64,000 nucleotides of DNA from Sphingomonas hankookensis (GCF_001619955.1 NZ_LQQO01000045.1:1-64000), one strand, 5' to 3'. Positions 28,702 to 37,334 are shown, counted from the stretch's first letter. Numbers and translations: made by a program. Notes: generated from the sequence alone by a model not told the origin.

Positions 28702-29988
28702 TCATTCGGCGCTGATCCGGATCGCCAGTGCGGCAAGCGTGACCAGCAGCACGGGGACGGTCAGTGTCGCGCCGACGCGGAAATAATAGCCCCAACCGAT
28801 CCGAATGCCCTTCTGGCCGAGGACGTGCAGCCATAGGAGGGTAGCCAGCGACCCGATCGGTGTAATCTTGGGGCCGAGGTCACAGCCAATCACGTTGGCG
28901 TAGATCATCGCTTCGCGGACAGCACCCGTGGCGTGGGTCGCGTCGATCGACAGGGCGCCGACCAGGACCGTCGGCATGTTGTTCATAACCGACGACAGCA
29001 GCGCGGCGATGATGCCGGTGCCGAACGCCGCACCCCAGACGCCGCCCTGGGCTGTGCGGTCGAGGAGACCGGCGAGATGGTCGGTCAGGCCGGCGTTCCG
29101 CAGGCCGTAGACGACCAGGTACATGCCGAGCGAGAAGATCACGACCTGCCACGGTGCGCCACGCAGGACCTTGCGGGTCGCGATGACATGGCCACGCCCG
29201 GCGATGGCGAGCAGCAGGACCGCGCCGGCGGCGGCGACGGCGCTGACCGGAACGCCGATGGGTTCGAGCAGGAAGAAGCCGGTCAGGAGCGCGGCAAGGA
29301 CGACCCAGCCCACCTTGAACGTAGCGTGGTCCCGGATCGCGTCGGCCGGCGTGCGGAGCGCAGCGACGTCATAGCCGATCGGCACGTCGCGGCGGAAGAA
29401 CAGCAGCAGCACGACCAGCGTCGCCGCGATCGACGCGAGGTCCACCGGCACCATCACCGAGGCATAGTCGGCGAAGCCGATGCGGAAGAAGTCGGCCGAC
29501 ACGATGTTGACCAGGTTGGACACGATCAGCGGCAGGCTGGCCGTGTCGGCTACGAAGCCCGCCGCCATGACGAACGCCAGCGTCGCTCTATCACGATAGC
29601 CAAGTGCTCGCAGCATCGCGATGACGATCGGCGTCAGGATCAGCGCGGCACCGTCGTTGGCGAACAGCGCCGACACGGCTGCACCGAGAAGGACGATCAG
29701 GACGAACAAGCGTCGGCCGTGCCCGCCGCCCCATCGGGCGACGTGCAGCGCCGCCCATTCGAAGAAACCGGCCTCGTCCAGCAGCAGGCTGACGATGATG
29801 ATCGCGACGAACGTCGCAGTCGCGTTCCAGACGATGCCCCACACCACCGGCACATCCGAGAGCGAGATCACTCCGGCTAGCAGCGCCACGGCCGCACCGC
29901 CCAGCGCGCTCCACCCGATGCCGAGGCCTCGGGGCTGCCAGATGACCAGCGCAATCGTGACGACGAAGATGGCGAGGGCGAGGAGCAT
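28702..29988 (-). CDS. arsB: ArsB-type arsenite efflux permease
   Basis: The 428-aa polytopic membrane protein has about 11-12 hydrophobic segments and typical ArsB/ion-transporter signatures: [38 protein letters not shown], and near the C-terminus [17 protein letters not shown] and [19 protein letters not shown]. It exports arsenite or antimonite, driven by the membrane potential. The start ATG at 29988 shares one base with the arsC stop (TGATG). No arsA gene is present, so it works as a secondary carrier. Confidence 0.95.
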   Translation of the reverse strand: MLLALAIFVVTIALVIWQPRGLGIGWSALGGAAVALLAGVISLSDVPVVWGIVWNATATFVAIIIVSLLLDEAGFFEWAALHVARWGGGHGRRLFVLIVLLGAAVSALFANDGAALILTPIVIAMLRALGYRDRATLAFVMAAGFVADTASLPLIVSNLVNIVSADFFRIGFADYASVMVPVDLASIAATLVVLLLFFRRDVPIGYDVAALRTPADAIRDHATFKVGWVVLAALLTGFFLLEPIGVPVSAVAAAGAVLLLAIAGRGHVIATRKVLRGAPWQVVIFSLGMYLVVYGLRNAGLTDHLAGLLDRTAQGGVWGAAFGTGIIAALLSSVMNNMPTVLVGALSIDATHATGAVREAMIYANVIGCDLGPKITPIGSLATLLWLHVLGQKGIRIGWGYYFRVGATLTVPVLLVTLAALAIRISAE

Positions 29989-30416
29989 CAGGCGACGCGC
30001 TGTCCTGAGGCGTCCACCACCTGTTCGCCATCCTCCTTGGCGAACGCACCCCGCTGCGGCTCGGGCAGCAGGTCGAGGACGGCCTCCGACGGACGGCAGA
30101 GCTTCACGCCGAGCGGCGAGACGACCAGCGGCCGGTTGATCAGGACCGGGTGCGCCATCATGGCGTCAACCAGGGCGTCGTCGGTCAGCGAGGCGTCGCC
30201 AAGGCCGAGCTCGGCGTAGGGCGTGCCCTTCTCGCGCAGCAGATCGCGGGGCGTGATGCCGGCACGATCGATCAGCTCGACTAGCAGGGCGCGGGAAGGC
30301 GGGGTCTTCAGATACTCCACGACGTGCGGCTCGATGCCGGCGTTGCGGATCATCGCCAGCGTGTTGCGCGACGTGCCGCAGGCGGGGTTGTGGTAAATCA
30401 CGACGTCGACGGCCAT
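29988..30416 (-). CDS. arsC: Glutaredoxin-dependent arsenate reductase
   Basis: The 142-aa protein is of the E. coli R773 ArsC type. Its catalytic Cys is in [11 protein letters not shown] (C13), and the three arginines that bind arsenate and stabilise the transition state appear in LREKGTPY (R61), INRPLVV (R95) and LCRPSE (R108). It reduces As(V) to As(III) with glutathione and glutaredoxin, supplying the substrate for ArsB. It begins 11 bp after arsR ends and overlaps arsB by one base. Confidence 0.95.
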   Translation of the reverse strand: MAVDVVIYHNPACGTSRNTLAMIRNAGIEPHVVEYLKTPPSRALLVELIDRAGITPRDLLREKGTPYAELGLGDASLTDDALVDAMMAHPVLINRPLVVSPLGVKLCRPSEAVLDLLPEPQRGAFAKEDGEQVVDASGQRVA

Positions 30417-30427
30417 GGCGCGTCCTT

Positions 30428-30760
30428 TCAGCAGCAGGGGGAGAGTTCGGCGATAAGGGGCGCGCAGAGCTCGGGTGAGCCGGCGCAGCAGTCCTTGACC
30501 AGGAACAGCGTCAGCGCCCGCAGGCTATCAAGGTCGGCGCGGTAGATGATGGACCGGCTGTGGCGCTCGGATCGGACGATACCGGCGCGCGCAAGGATGC
30601 CGAGATGCGCCGACATGGTGTTCTGCGGCACGTCGAGCTGACGGGCGATTTCGCCGGCCGCCATGCCGTCCTGCTCATGCCGGACCAAGAGACGAAACAC
30701 TTCCAGCCGGGTGCCCTGCGCAAGCGCACCAAGGGCGGCGATAGCCGAATCATTATCCAT
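30428..30760 (-). CDS. arsR: ArsR-family metalloregulatory repressor
   Basis: The 110-aa winged-helix protein has the ArsR/SmtB DNA-binding helix in QLDVPQNTMSAHLGILARAG and the wing RSERHSRSIIYRAD. Cysteines near the C-terminus (KDCCAGSPELC and a terminal CC) are the likely As(III)-binding residues, so this is not the E. coli CxC site in the DNA-recognition helix but the C-terminal Cys type of environmental ArsR proteins. The start is the ATG at 30760; the frame is open further upstream but would read through the operator region. It is the first gene of the operon. Confidence 0.93.
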   Translation of the reverse strand: MDNDSAIAALGALAQGTRLEVFRLLVRHEQDGMAAGEIARQLDVPQNTMSAHLGILARAGIVRSERHSRSIIYRADLDSLRALTLFLVKDCCAGSPELCAPLIAELSPCC

Positions 30761-30800
30761 GAATCCAGCATAACAGATATAAACAGCATATTCACGAGAT
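30761..30800 (-). promoter_or_regulatory. Putative ars promoter/operator
   Basis: The AT-rich segment just upstream of arsR holds two direct CAGCATA repeats (30766-30772 and 30784-30790) within an imperfect dyad GAAT...ATTC (30761-30793). It contains extended -10-like TGTTATGCT on the minus strand. Location and composition suit an ArsR operator overlapping the promoter. Confidence 0.45.
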
Positions 30801-30958
30801 TGTAGGAGCACGTCGTGCGGTTTCGCCGTCCTCCAAACCCTGTGCGTGCGCTGTCCCCGAGCTGGTGACGACTGCGAATTGAACCCCGGGCGGGACATCT
30901 GTCATATTGGAAACGATGAATGGACGTCCGAAGTGGGGTCGATTAGGACAGAACTTAG

Positions 30959-30998
30959 TGATCAGAATGTGTTCTAAAATTGGGTCACATTTTGATCA
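30959..30998. repeat. 13-bp imperfect inverted repeat in the gap upstream of arsR
   Basis: TGATCAGAATGTG (30959-30971) and CACATTTTGATCA (30986-30998) match at 12 of 13 positions with a 14-base spacer. The gap 30801-31137 otherwise shows no gene. With weak GC and no T-run it is not a normal terminator; it may be an operator or the end of a lost mobile element. Confidence 0.55.
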
Positions 30999-31137
30999 AA
31001 CCATCGTCCGCAGGCTGGCCATCAACCGGTGAGGATTTGCCGAACCGCAAGGTGATGGTTGACGCTACGTCTTTCCAGCGACGGTCAGACCGATTCCCGT
31101 ACAGGGACATGCAATCCGCTTTCGATCGATGCGGGCG

Positions 31138-31746
31138 TCAGAGCGGCGAAAGCCCGGTCGCCTTGCGGTAAACCTCGCGCGCCGTTGGCCCCAAGGACCG
31201 GGAGATGATGATCCGACGATGGGGGATCGGCCCTTGCGGCGAGTGCGTCAGATAGAAATGGGCGGCGTAGGGAGCGTCGATACCCTTTGCCATGTATTTG
31301 GCGAACTTGCTCGTCGTCTTCGCGGGCTGCACCATCAGGCAGCGATTGGGCATGGCGGGCGCGAGCTTCTTCAGCGCGCGACGGATGCGCCGCTCGAGAT
31401 CGTCCCGGTCGAGCGGAGACCAGCGCAGCAGCCAATGCACATGGATCGGTCCATGCGCTGGCTGCTCCCAAACCGCGATCGCGTCGAAGGAACCGTGCGC
31501 CTTGCCCTGCTTCACGCGGTAGTTCCACGCGCGCCGCGTGTTCTCCCAGATCTTGCGGAACAGCATGTAGGGCTGCATGCTACTCGCCAGCGCCGAGCTG
31601 AACTCGATGGTGATCGCGGTGTCCATCGGCGACAAGGCCTTGCGCGCGAACCGCTCGGCATGCAGCAGCGCTCGGGCGCTTTCCGGCCTGAGGCACATAC
31701 CCTTCGGCAATCGGGCCACGCCCGGAGTCATGGAGGATCGCCACAT
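31138..31746 (-). CDS. HUH-motif protein (replication- or mobilisation-like)
   Basis: The 202-aa protein has HGPIHVHWLLRW, a hydrophobic-H-x-H (HUH) motif of single-strand endonucleases, and further on SKFAKYMAKGIDAPY with a candidate catalytic Tyr in the YxxK setting seen in Rep proteins. Flanking aromatic and basic residues (RKIWENTRRAWNYRVKQGK) suit DNA binding. It is shorter than typical Rep proteins. I choose the ATG at 31746, which lies inside the repeated segment described next; an ATG at 31698 is an alternative. Context (ParA-like, Mob-like, integrase) suggests a plasmid or ICE function. The assignment rests on the two motifs. Confidence 0.5.
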   Translation of the reverse strand: MWRSSMTPGVARLPKGMCLRPESARALLHAERFARKALSPMDTAITIEFSSALASSMQPYMLFRKIWENTRRAWNYRVKQGKAHGSFDAIAVWEQPAHGPIHVHWLLRWSPLDRDDLERRIRRALKKLAPAMPNRCLMVQPAKTTSKFAKYMAKGIDAPYAAHFYLTHSPQGPIPHRRIIISRSLGPTAREVYRKATGLSPL

Positions 31747-32335
31747 AACCGGGCGCTAGCAGGCAACCGTTAACATCATCGCAATCCGGTTTTCGTCGGT
31801 AGTAGACCCCCCGGTGACTTAATATAATCAATGGGTGGCCCAGCCGGCTTCTGGTCTGCCGTCGCGGTGTCATATGGGGAACAGCCGGAACATCCCCCAC
31901 CTTGCACGAGCTGCGATGGCCAGCAGCACGGCCGTAGCGGCGAGGGCCAAGGTGCGGAGGCATAATGCGCTCCTCGACGTCCTCGCTGATGCTGGCGAAA
32001 TAGAAGGCGTGACGCAGACCGGCAACTGGACAACGCCCGGGGGCATGGAGGATCACCACACGACCCCGGGTGTTGCCGGTAAGCGCTAACACCACTGCAA
32101 TCCAATTTTCGTCGGTAGTAGACCCCCCGGTGACTTAATATAATCAATAGGCGGACCAGCCAGCTTCCGGCCCGCCGTCAAACCGGGAAGAGCCGGAACA
32201 TCCCCCAGATCGCGCCAGCGCTGAAGACCAAGAGCACGACCGTAGCCAAAAGGTCGAGACGTGCGGCACTGATGCGCTCCTCGTCGTCCTCGCCGATACT
32301 GGTGAAATAGAAGGCGTGACGCAGATACGCGAACA
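31705..32335. repeat. Tandem duplication of ~315 bp
   Basis: Two diverged copies lie head to tail with a period of about 315-316 bp (about 31705-32015 and 32016-32335). A 43-bp core is identical in both (31790-31832 and 32106-32148; it includes GTAGTAGACCCCCCGGTGAC). Each copy includes the 3' end of the small membrane-protein gene and the region that follows it. In the left copy the coding part is broken (see 31870-32016), and the HUH-protein gene starts just after its repeat, so the duplication may have carried that gene's leader. Confidence 0.75.
31870..32016 (-). pseudogene. Duplicated, frameshifted 3' end of the membrane-protein gene
   Basis: Read on the minus strand, the left repeat copy encodes LRHAFYFASISEDVEER in one frame and then, in another frame, LALAATAVLLAIAARARWGM followed by FRLFPI and a stop. 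The intact neighbour ends LRHAFYFTSIGEDDEER ... AIWGMFRLFPV. It is thus a duplicated C-terminus with a frameshift and no start. Confidence 0.7.
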
Positions 32336-32699
32336 GTGGGGACGCCGAACGATCCACCGCAACCACATCGTCGTCCGAAAGCAGCGACCCGCGCTGCTTC
32401 GCGGTGCGCATCACCTTGCGACCGGCATCGTCGACTTCGCGGACAATCGTCGCCAGGTTCCTCGTCGCGCCACGCAGATTTTTGATGAACTCCTTCTCGT
32501 CTTCCTTGCGCTGACCGATAGCATCGTCGATGCGATCGGCGGAGTGTAGCAGGACGACGTAGAACCTCGCGAGCGCATCTCCTTTGGTGATGCCGAGCAC
32601 CTGCTCGGCGCGGATCAGCGCCTTCGTCGTCTGGGACGAAGGCGCATGGCCGTAGATCGCGATGTACAAGTTCACGATCGCTGACGTGCCGCCGGACAT
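32178..32699 (-). CDS. Small protein with coiled middle and C-terminal membrane segment, partner of the ParA-like ATPase
   Basis: The 173-aa protein is unknown. Residues about 50-110 are charged and helical (DAIGQRKEDEKEFIKNLRGA), and the C-terminus is one hydrophobic segment (LDLLATVVLLVFSAGAIWGM), so it is probably tail-anchored in the inner membrane. The start ATG at 32699 shares one base with the stop of the ParA-like gene (TGATG). Coupling of a ParA/MinD-like ATPase with a membrane protein suggests DNA or complex positioning, for example in mobilisation. Its 3' end is duplicated downstream. Confidence 0.6.
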   Translation of the reverse strand: MSGGTSAIVNLYIAIYGHAPSSQTTKALIRAEQVLGITKGDALARFYVVLLHSADRIDDAIGQRKEDEKEFIKNLRGATRNLATIVREVDDAGRKVMRTAKQRGSLLSDDDVVAVDRSASPLFAYLRHAFYFTSIGEDDEERISAARLDLLATVVLLVFSAGAIWGMFRLFPV

Positions 32700-33403
32700 C
32701 AGTAGATATCCGCCAGCTTCGCGGTGATCTTGTCCTGCCACATTTCGAATGCGGCGACGTTTCCGAACGTCATGCCCCGAGCCTGGGACAGCACATCCAA
32801 GCCGATTTCGTCCTTGCGGAACCGATCGTAGAGGTGCGGCTCGAGCTCGGGCATGTCCAGGACGATGCCCCCTTCCGCCCGGATGCTGTCGAGCAGATCC
32901 TGGTCGACGTGACTGTAGTCCTCCAGCTCGCCATGCCACTCCGGCAGGTTCAGGATGAGCTGACCCGGGATGTCGGTCTCTCGCAGCACATCCAGCGTCG
33001 TGCGGGAGGCGGCGTCGAGGCCCATCGTCCAGGTGACGGCGACCTGCATGAGATCGGGGTATTTGTTCTTCACATATCGAACGAGATCGTGGACGCGATC
33101 GAGATCGTCGAGATGCCCCCCGGGCACGTTGACGAAGATCCGCGCGCCGGGTTCCGCCTGCTGGACGGCGCTGAGGATCTGGTCCGCGGCGTCGTCGCTT
33201 TTCAGGTCAACCTCATGCACCATGTGCCGCTTCGCATAGGCGTTCGAGACGTCGCTCTGGGTCACGCTGCACTCGATAAAGACCACGGGCTCGCCACGCA
33301 TCATCACGGCATGCGCAGCCGACACGAGGCTTCCCGTCGATCCGACGCCGCCCTTCTCCTTCTCGAACAGGTGCAGGTAACGATAATAATTATTCATATT
33401 CAT
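32699..33403 (-). CDS. ParA/MinD-like ATPase with degenerate P-loop
   Basis: The 234-aa protein starts with YLHLFEKEKGGVGSTGSLVS. This is the deviant Walker A of ParA/MinD (KGGVGKT), but the last lysine is Ser while the first signature lysine remains. ParA-type features follow (VVFIECSVTQSDVSNAYAK; ARIFVNVPGGHLDDLDRVHD). Similar proteins occur in mobile-element partition or conjugation modules (MobD/VirC1-like). The first gene of a two-gene unit, it starts at an ATG at 33403 with an alternative ATG two codons on. Weak or absent ATP hydrolysis is possible because of the replaced lysine. Confidence 0.7.
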   Translation of the reverse strand: MNMNNYYRYLHLFEKEKGGVGSTGSLVSAAHAVMMRGEPVVFIECSVTQSDVSNAYAKRHMVHEVDLKSDDAADQILSAVQQAEPGARIFVNVPGGHLDDLDRVHDLVRYVKNKYPDLMQVAVTWTMGLDAASRTTLDVLRETDIPGQLILNLPEWHGELEDYSHVDQDLLDSIRAEGGIVLDMPELEPHLYDRFRKDEIGLDVLSQARGMTFGNVAAFEMWQDKITAKLADIY

Positions 33404-33482
33404 CTTACATCTCCGGTATGATTTCGCAGTTTTACGGCCTGTCGATCGGGCGGCGCGCGGGCGGATGCCGAGATTCGGAGGT

Positions 33483-34364
33483 TCATCGCTCCAAGTTCTC
33501 CAGTTTGCGCCGACGCGCGATTTCCGCAGCGGACGGCCGGCGACCTATCCCGTCGATAGCCGGACGGCGCTCGGCGGCCGTGGCAACCACGCGATCTGCC
33601 TTGGCGATTCCAATCGGCGTGCTGACGTCCTGGACCACGGCATCAGATGCCGGCAAATCTGTCGACGCCGGCTGAACCGGCGGCGGGAAGTGCGGGCGCA
33701 CGCTGGCGGCGATGCGCTCCAGAATGGCGTGCCCGCCTTCCATGTCCGCGAACGCCAGGATCTTGGTTGCCACGCCGTTGCGGTTCGCGCCGGTTGCTTC
33801 CATCATTCGGAGCGGTTCCAAGGCCGTATGCCACCCACCGCCGGCGTCGATGGCAGCGATCACACATCGCGCCACGTCCTCGCCGAGATCGGTCGCCTTG
33901 ATCGCCCGGCGACGCGGCGTCGGTCCGCCACTTCCTTTGGTACCGCGTGGATCTACGAATGCGTGCTCGCCGACCGCCAAGGTGATGGCACGGACGCGAA
34001 TGATCGCAAGCGCGACGCGGAAGAGTGCTCCTGCGGTGGGCGACGACCCGACCCCATGAATGGCTGTGTTGAGTTCGGTGTCTGCGTTGTCGACTTCGTC
34101 GATGAGCTGGTCACGCCCGTGGCGCGGATGCGCGAGGATCGACTTGAACCGCGGAGTCGCACGACGTTCGACCTCATTCGACATGCCACTGGCGAACTTG
34201 TACAGCGCGGGGCCGACGAGCTGATGGAGCGCCGCTTCGCTCCGCAGGTCGATCGCGGTCTCGCGGACCGATGTATATCCGCGCGCCGACGATGCGGCGG
34301 CGTTGACGACCAGGTCGGTTCCGACGCCAATCAATGCATCGAGCGCCGTCTGAAGATGTTGCAA
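33483..34364 (-). CDS. Hypothetical protein of the mobile-element module
   Basis: The 293-aa protein is not recognised. It is Ala-rich and helical in the N-terminal 200 residues and ends with a Pro/basic tail (GRRPSAAEIARRRKLENLER). The start is probably TTG at 34364, with GGAGG eight bases upstream. A strong hairpin overlaps the ribosome-binding region. It lies upstream of, and in line with, the ParA-like pair, about 80 bp before it. Confidence 0.55.
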   Translation of the reverse strand: MQHLQTALDALIGVGTDLVVNAAASSARGYTSVRETAIDLRSEAALHQLVGPALYKFASGMSNEVERRATPRFKSILAHPRHGRDQLIDEVDNADTELNTAIHGVGSSPTAGALFRVALAIIRVRAITLAVGEHAFVDPRGTKGSGGPTPRRRAIKATDLGEDVARCVIAAIDAGGGWHTALEPLRMMEATGANRNGVATKILAFADMEGGHAILERIAASVRPHFPPPVQPASTDLPASDAVVQDVSTPIGIAKADRVVATAAERRPAIDGIGRRPSAAEIARRRKLENLER

Positions 34365-34375
34365 CGTAAAGTCCT

Positions 34376-34408
34376 CCGCCGGTTCGGAAGAAGTCCGAAC
34401 TCAGGCGG
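34376..34408 (-). promoter_or_regulatory. Hairpin adjoining the ribosome-binding site of the 293-aa gene
   Basis: On the minus-strand RNA, CCGCC (34408-34404) and GTTCGGA (34400-34394) pair with TCCGAAC (34388-34382) and GGCGG (34380-34376) around a 5-base loop. The last stem bases run directly into the AGG of the ribosome-binding site. Translation could be controlled by this structure. The rest of 34365-34810 (446 bp) should hold the divergent promoters; two GTAAGCG direct repeats lie near 34455 and 34493. No gene is seen there. Confidence 0.5.
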
Positions 34409-34810
34409 AGATCCATTTACATCCCCAAATCTGTCATGTCTCGCAAGAACGATACTTGCGTAAGCGGAAATGTCCCGAGCAAAACATACAGGTAAGCGCT
34501 ACAAACAATATGCTTTCGTTCCGCAGGGGAAGCGCCTGATCGAATTACAGTAGGTAATCCATCATTTGAGCGATCAAGACTTTTAGGCGCAATACCGCAA
34601 ACGTGGGGCAGAGCATCACGTTTGCTGCGCCGCCTCTTCAGGCGGGTGTCCTCGCTGTCGCTCGTCTGGGTCGGCGCTGACGCGCCTTTGATCGAACGCG
34701 CGGCGTCCTCGGGCGCCCCGCTGCGTCTTCGACCGCATCGGAGCTTTGCGCGTTCGCTTGGAGCGAACCGGAAGCGAACCTACAACAACCGACGTTGTCG
34801 GAGATCAATT

Positions 34811-35410
34811 GTGAAGGACCTAACCACCACCCTCAGATACCTAGCCCGCCGCTTCAATGGCCGATGGAGTGCCATCGACGACGCGCTCGCCCGCATCCGC
34901 GCGAACGACGGAGACCAGCGGGGCACTGCCGGAGAGCCTGCGCGGCGGATGCTCGTGAACGCCTTCCGCGTTCAGACTTACGTCGACGACACGCGGGACC
35001 GCCTCCAGACGGACCGCGCCAACGCGATACGCAAACTCGAAAAGCCACTCGCGGAGGCGCTTGGCCATATCGTTACGATCGAACTGGCTGAGGAAATGAT
35101 CGCAGAGGTCGATGCCGCCGAACGTCGCCGCTGGAAACAGCAAGATGCCGCGGAACGTCAGGAAGCCGATAGCGCGGAATATGGTCCGCTGATCGCTGCA
35201 TTGAACAAGTGTGGCGTGGTGCGAGGCAACTACACCGTCCTCACCGCCGTCGAGGTCGAGGCGATCGCGCGCTATATCCGTCGCAAGGTCGACCAGCGTC
35301 TTGATGCGCTACCGCCCATCCGCACCGCTGCGGATATGCGCGGTCACGGAGGCAAGCGTCATCCGTTCTGGAATCCCTTTCGGATGCCGGTTCGCGACAA
35401 AGCCTCATAA
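34811..35410 (+). CDS. Hypothetical protein, possible coiled coil
   Basis: The 199-aa protein is not recognised. It is charged and strongly helical (YVDDTRDRLQTDRANAIRKL; IAEVDAAERRRWKQQDAAER), and its C-terminal half has TVLTAVEVEAIARYIRRKVD. I place the start at GTG 34811, preceded by GGAGATCAATT; the longer upstream frame has a non-protein-like composition. It is the first of a series of plus-strand mobile-element genes. Confidence 0.55.
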   Translation: MKDLTTTLRYLARRFNGRWSAIDDALARIRANDGDQRGTAGEPARRMLVNAFRVQTYVDDTRDRLQTDRANAIRKLEKPLAEALGHIVTIELAEEMIAEVDAAERRRWKQQDAAERQEADSAEYGPLIAALNKCGVVRGNYTVLTAVEVEAIARYIRRKVDQRLDALPPIRTAADMRGHGGKRHPFWNPFRMPVRDKAS

Positions 35411-35677
35411 TCCAGTCGGTTCAGGTCGTGCCGTGGACGTTGTCGAGGCGGGAACACGACGGCGCCCTCGCCGGGATCTTCCGAGAAAATGCTTATCCCA
35501 ATGCGGACAGCAATTGATGTGCGCCATTCCTGTGTCGGCGTGCGGCGTGTGCAGAGCCTGTCTGAAGCGGGCGTCGTGATCGGTCAGGAGTTGAGGAAAA
35601 GCTGCATGTCGCGGCCGCCGCTCCGATCGATCCGCACCGCCACCGGGCGGTGCGTCCTTCGACATGAGGAATAGCAT

Positions 35678-36508
35678 ATGGGCATCTGGCAACAGCGTCC
35701 CCGCGACGATCACCCCACGGAGCAGGTGGTTGCGTTTGACATCGAAACCATCGTCCAAGACGAACCGACGGACGGCAGCTTTCCCCCGATCCCCCGGCAC
35801 CAGCCGGTAGCGGCGGCGTTTCTGGCCGCAACGCGGGGCACCGATGGCGCGCACAGCTTCCGGTTGAATGTGCTGGTCTGTCACCACAACGAGGAGGCGC
35901 AGTTTTACCGCAAGGTCGATGCGTGCCTCCCGGCCGGAGTCGTCGGCATCGGTTGGAATTCGAAGGGTTTCGATCTGCCGGTTCTTCGGCTGCAGGCGAT
36001 GTCCCACCACATGTTCGGCCTCCCGGGTCTGGCTCGGCAGGCTCAGGCCAGCCGCTACGATACGACCCATTGCGATCTGGCCGATCAGATGTCTGGGTAT
36101 GGTTCGTCGCGTACGCTGTCACTGGCGGCGGTCTGCGAGACGCTGCAAATCCCCGTGAAGACGTCGATCCACGGATCCGACGTCGGCGCTTTGTGGCGCG
36201 CGGGGGATGTCGAAGCGGTTCTGGGCTACGTCGCCGAGGACACCATCGCCACCTGGATCGTATGGCTTCATTGGGCCGCGTGGAAGAACGCTGACCCGGC
36301 CGAACTGGCGCTGCCGCTGGCGGACTTCGCCGTCTGGCTCCAGACGACGCCTGAACTCAAACCCTTCCGCGGATTCGCCGAGTGCCCACCCGCCCGCTGG
36401 GCGCTGGCCCATGCACCGGGCTTTCGCGCCGCAAGGGCATCGGCCGATGCTGAACTTCGGCTTGCGCAGGAGCGCGACGAGCAGGCCTTCGCCGCCAGCG
36501 CACGCTGA
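35678..36508 (+). CDS. Predicted 3'-5' exonuclease, PolB-like (DnaQ fold)
   Basis: The 276-aa protein matches the PolB-like exonuclease family (PF10108): VVAFDIETIVQ with the DxE of motif I near residue 21, VVGIGWNSKGFDLPVLRLQA (motif II Asp), and VLGYVAEDTIATWIVWLHWA in the motif III region. It should degrade DNA 3'-5' with two metal ions. Start ATG 35678 follows GAGGAATAGC. Such stand-alone exonucleases are common on plasmids and ICEs of alphaproteobacteria. The C-terminal 60 residues are Ala-rich and unassigned. Confidence 0.8.
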   Translation: MGIWQQRPRDDHPTEQVVAFDIETIVQDEPTDGSFPPIPRHQPVAAAFLAATRGTDGAHSFRLNVLVCHHNEEAQFYRKVDACLPAGVVGIGWNSKGFDLPVLRLQAMSHHMFGLPGLARQAQASRYDTTHCDLADQMSGYGSSRTLSLAAVCETLQIPVKTSIHGSDVGALWRAGDVEAVLGYVAEDTIATWIVWLHWAAWKNADPAELALPLADFAVWLQTTPELKPFRGFAECPPARWALAHAPGFRAARASADAELRLAQERDEQAFAASAR

Positions 36509-36601
36509 TCCGCCGGGCGCCAAGGCCTGTCCACCCATCAACCTGGACATCCGCTGCCGGCAATGCCGGCGGCGCGATGACGTGTGCCCATCGGAGCATG
36601 A

Positions 36602-37249
36602 ATGATCACGAATCCCAGCTATGTCGCAGTCACCACCGCAACCGTTCCAATGCCAGCCTCCCTCAATGGCCGTCACGCTGCCGGCCAGCATCTCGTCGGC
36701 ATCGCGATCTTCATCGCCGAACGTGACGACAAGGGTCGCTGGCGCTTTGCACGTCGCGCTCATGCCATTCCGGCAGGCGAGGCAGAGGGCACATTGCTCG
36801 AATGGGCCGTGGCCCGTCTGCCGGGCGAGGCCATGCTGATCGGCTGGAACGTCGACCACTGCCTCGTCCCGGCGCTACTCGACGCGGCCGCGACGGCTCC
36901 GCCTGCAGTTGCCCATCGCTTCCTCGAACGGCTCCGTCTGCTGCTCACCGGCGGCGTCGTCGACATGGCGCTACAGCATGGCGGTGCTGGCGCGCCGGCG
37001 TTTGCCGAAGTCGCGAAGGACATGGCGATCTATGCGCCCGCCTGGAACATCGACGCGATGACCGGCGACTGGGCGGTCGGCGCGACCGACCGGCTTCGCC
37101 GCGACCTCGCGGACGAGGCGCTGGCGATCTGGCGAACCTTCGTCCGTGCCGCCAGCGTGTCCGGGCTCGAAGCCGAGGCGGCTACCGACGCCTGGGTTCT
37201 GCGCCGCCGGCGCATGAACGCAGTGGTGCCCACCGGCAGTCCTGCCTGA
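36602..37249 (+). CDS. Hypothetical protein, possibly a degenerate exonuclease-like relative
   Basis: The 215-aa protein contains EAMLIGWNVDHCLVPALLDA, which echoes the motif II region (GIGWNSKGFDLPVL) of the exonuclease just upstream. However, the DxE of motif I is missing in the corresponding N-terminal part (HLVGIAIFIAERDDKGRWRF). It may therefore be a non-catalytic paralogue. Start ATG 36602 follows GGAGCATGA. No other motif is recognised. Confidence 0.5.
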   Translation: MITNPSYVAVTTATVPMPASLNGRHAAGQHLVGIAIFIAERDDKGRWRFARRAHAIPAGEAEGTLLEWAVARLPGEAMLIGWNVDHCLVPALLDAAATAPPAVAHRFLERLRLLLTGGVVDMALQHGGAGAPAFAEVAKDMAIYAPAWNIDAMTGDWAVGATDRLRRDLADEALAIWRTFVRAASVSGLEAEAATDAWVLRRRRMNAVVPTGSPA

Positions 37250-37334
37250 CGAGAAATGGAGAAGGCGAGGTTCGTTGGAGAGCGGAAAAAGAACCCGCGG
37301 AAGACAGACCGTCATCATCGAACAGGAGACCATA

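Noticed and set aside
31790-32148. 43-bp direct repeat as attachment sites of a small integrated element
   Set aside because: The repeat is part of a longer tandem homology that includes a coding end, so simple duplication explains it; no recombinase gene lies between the copies.
33465-34463. 332-codon plus-strand frame opposite the 293-aa gene
   Set aside because: Arg/Gly/Cys-rich with no ribosome-binding site. The minus-strand frame has normal composition, a strong RBS and continues the direction of the ParA-like genes.
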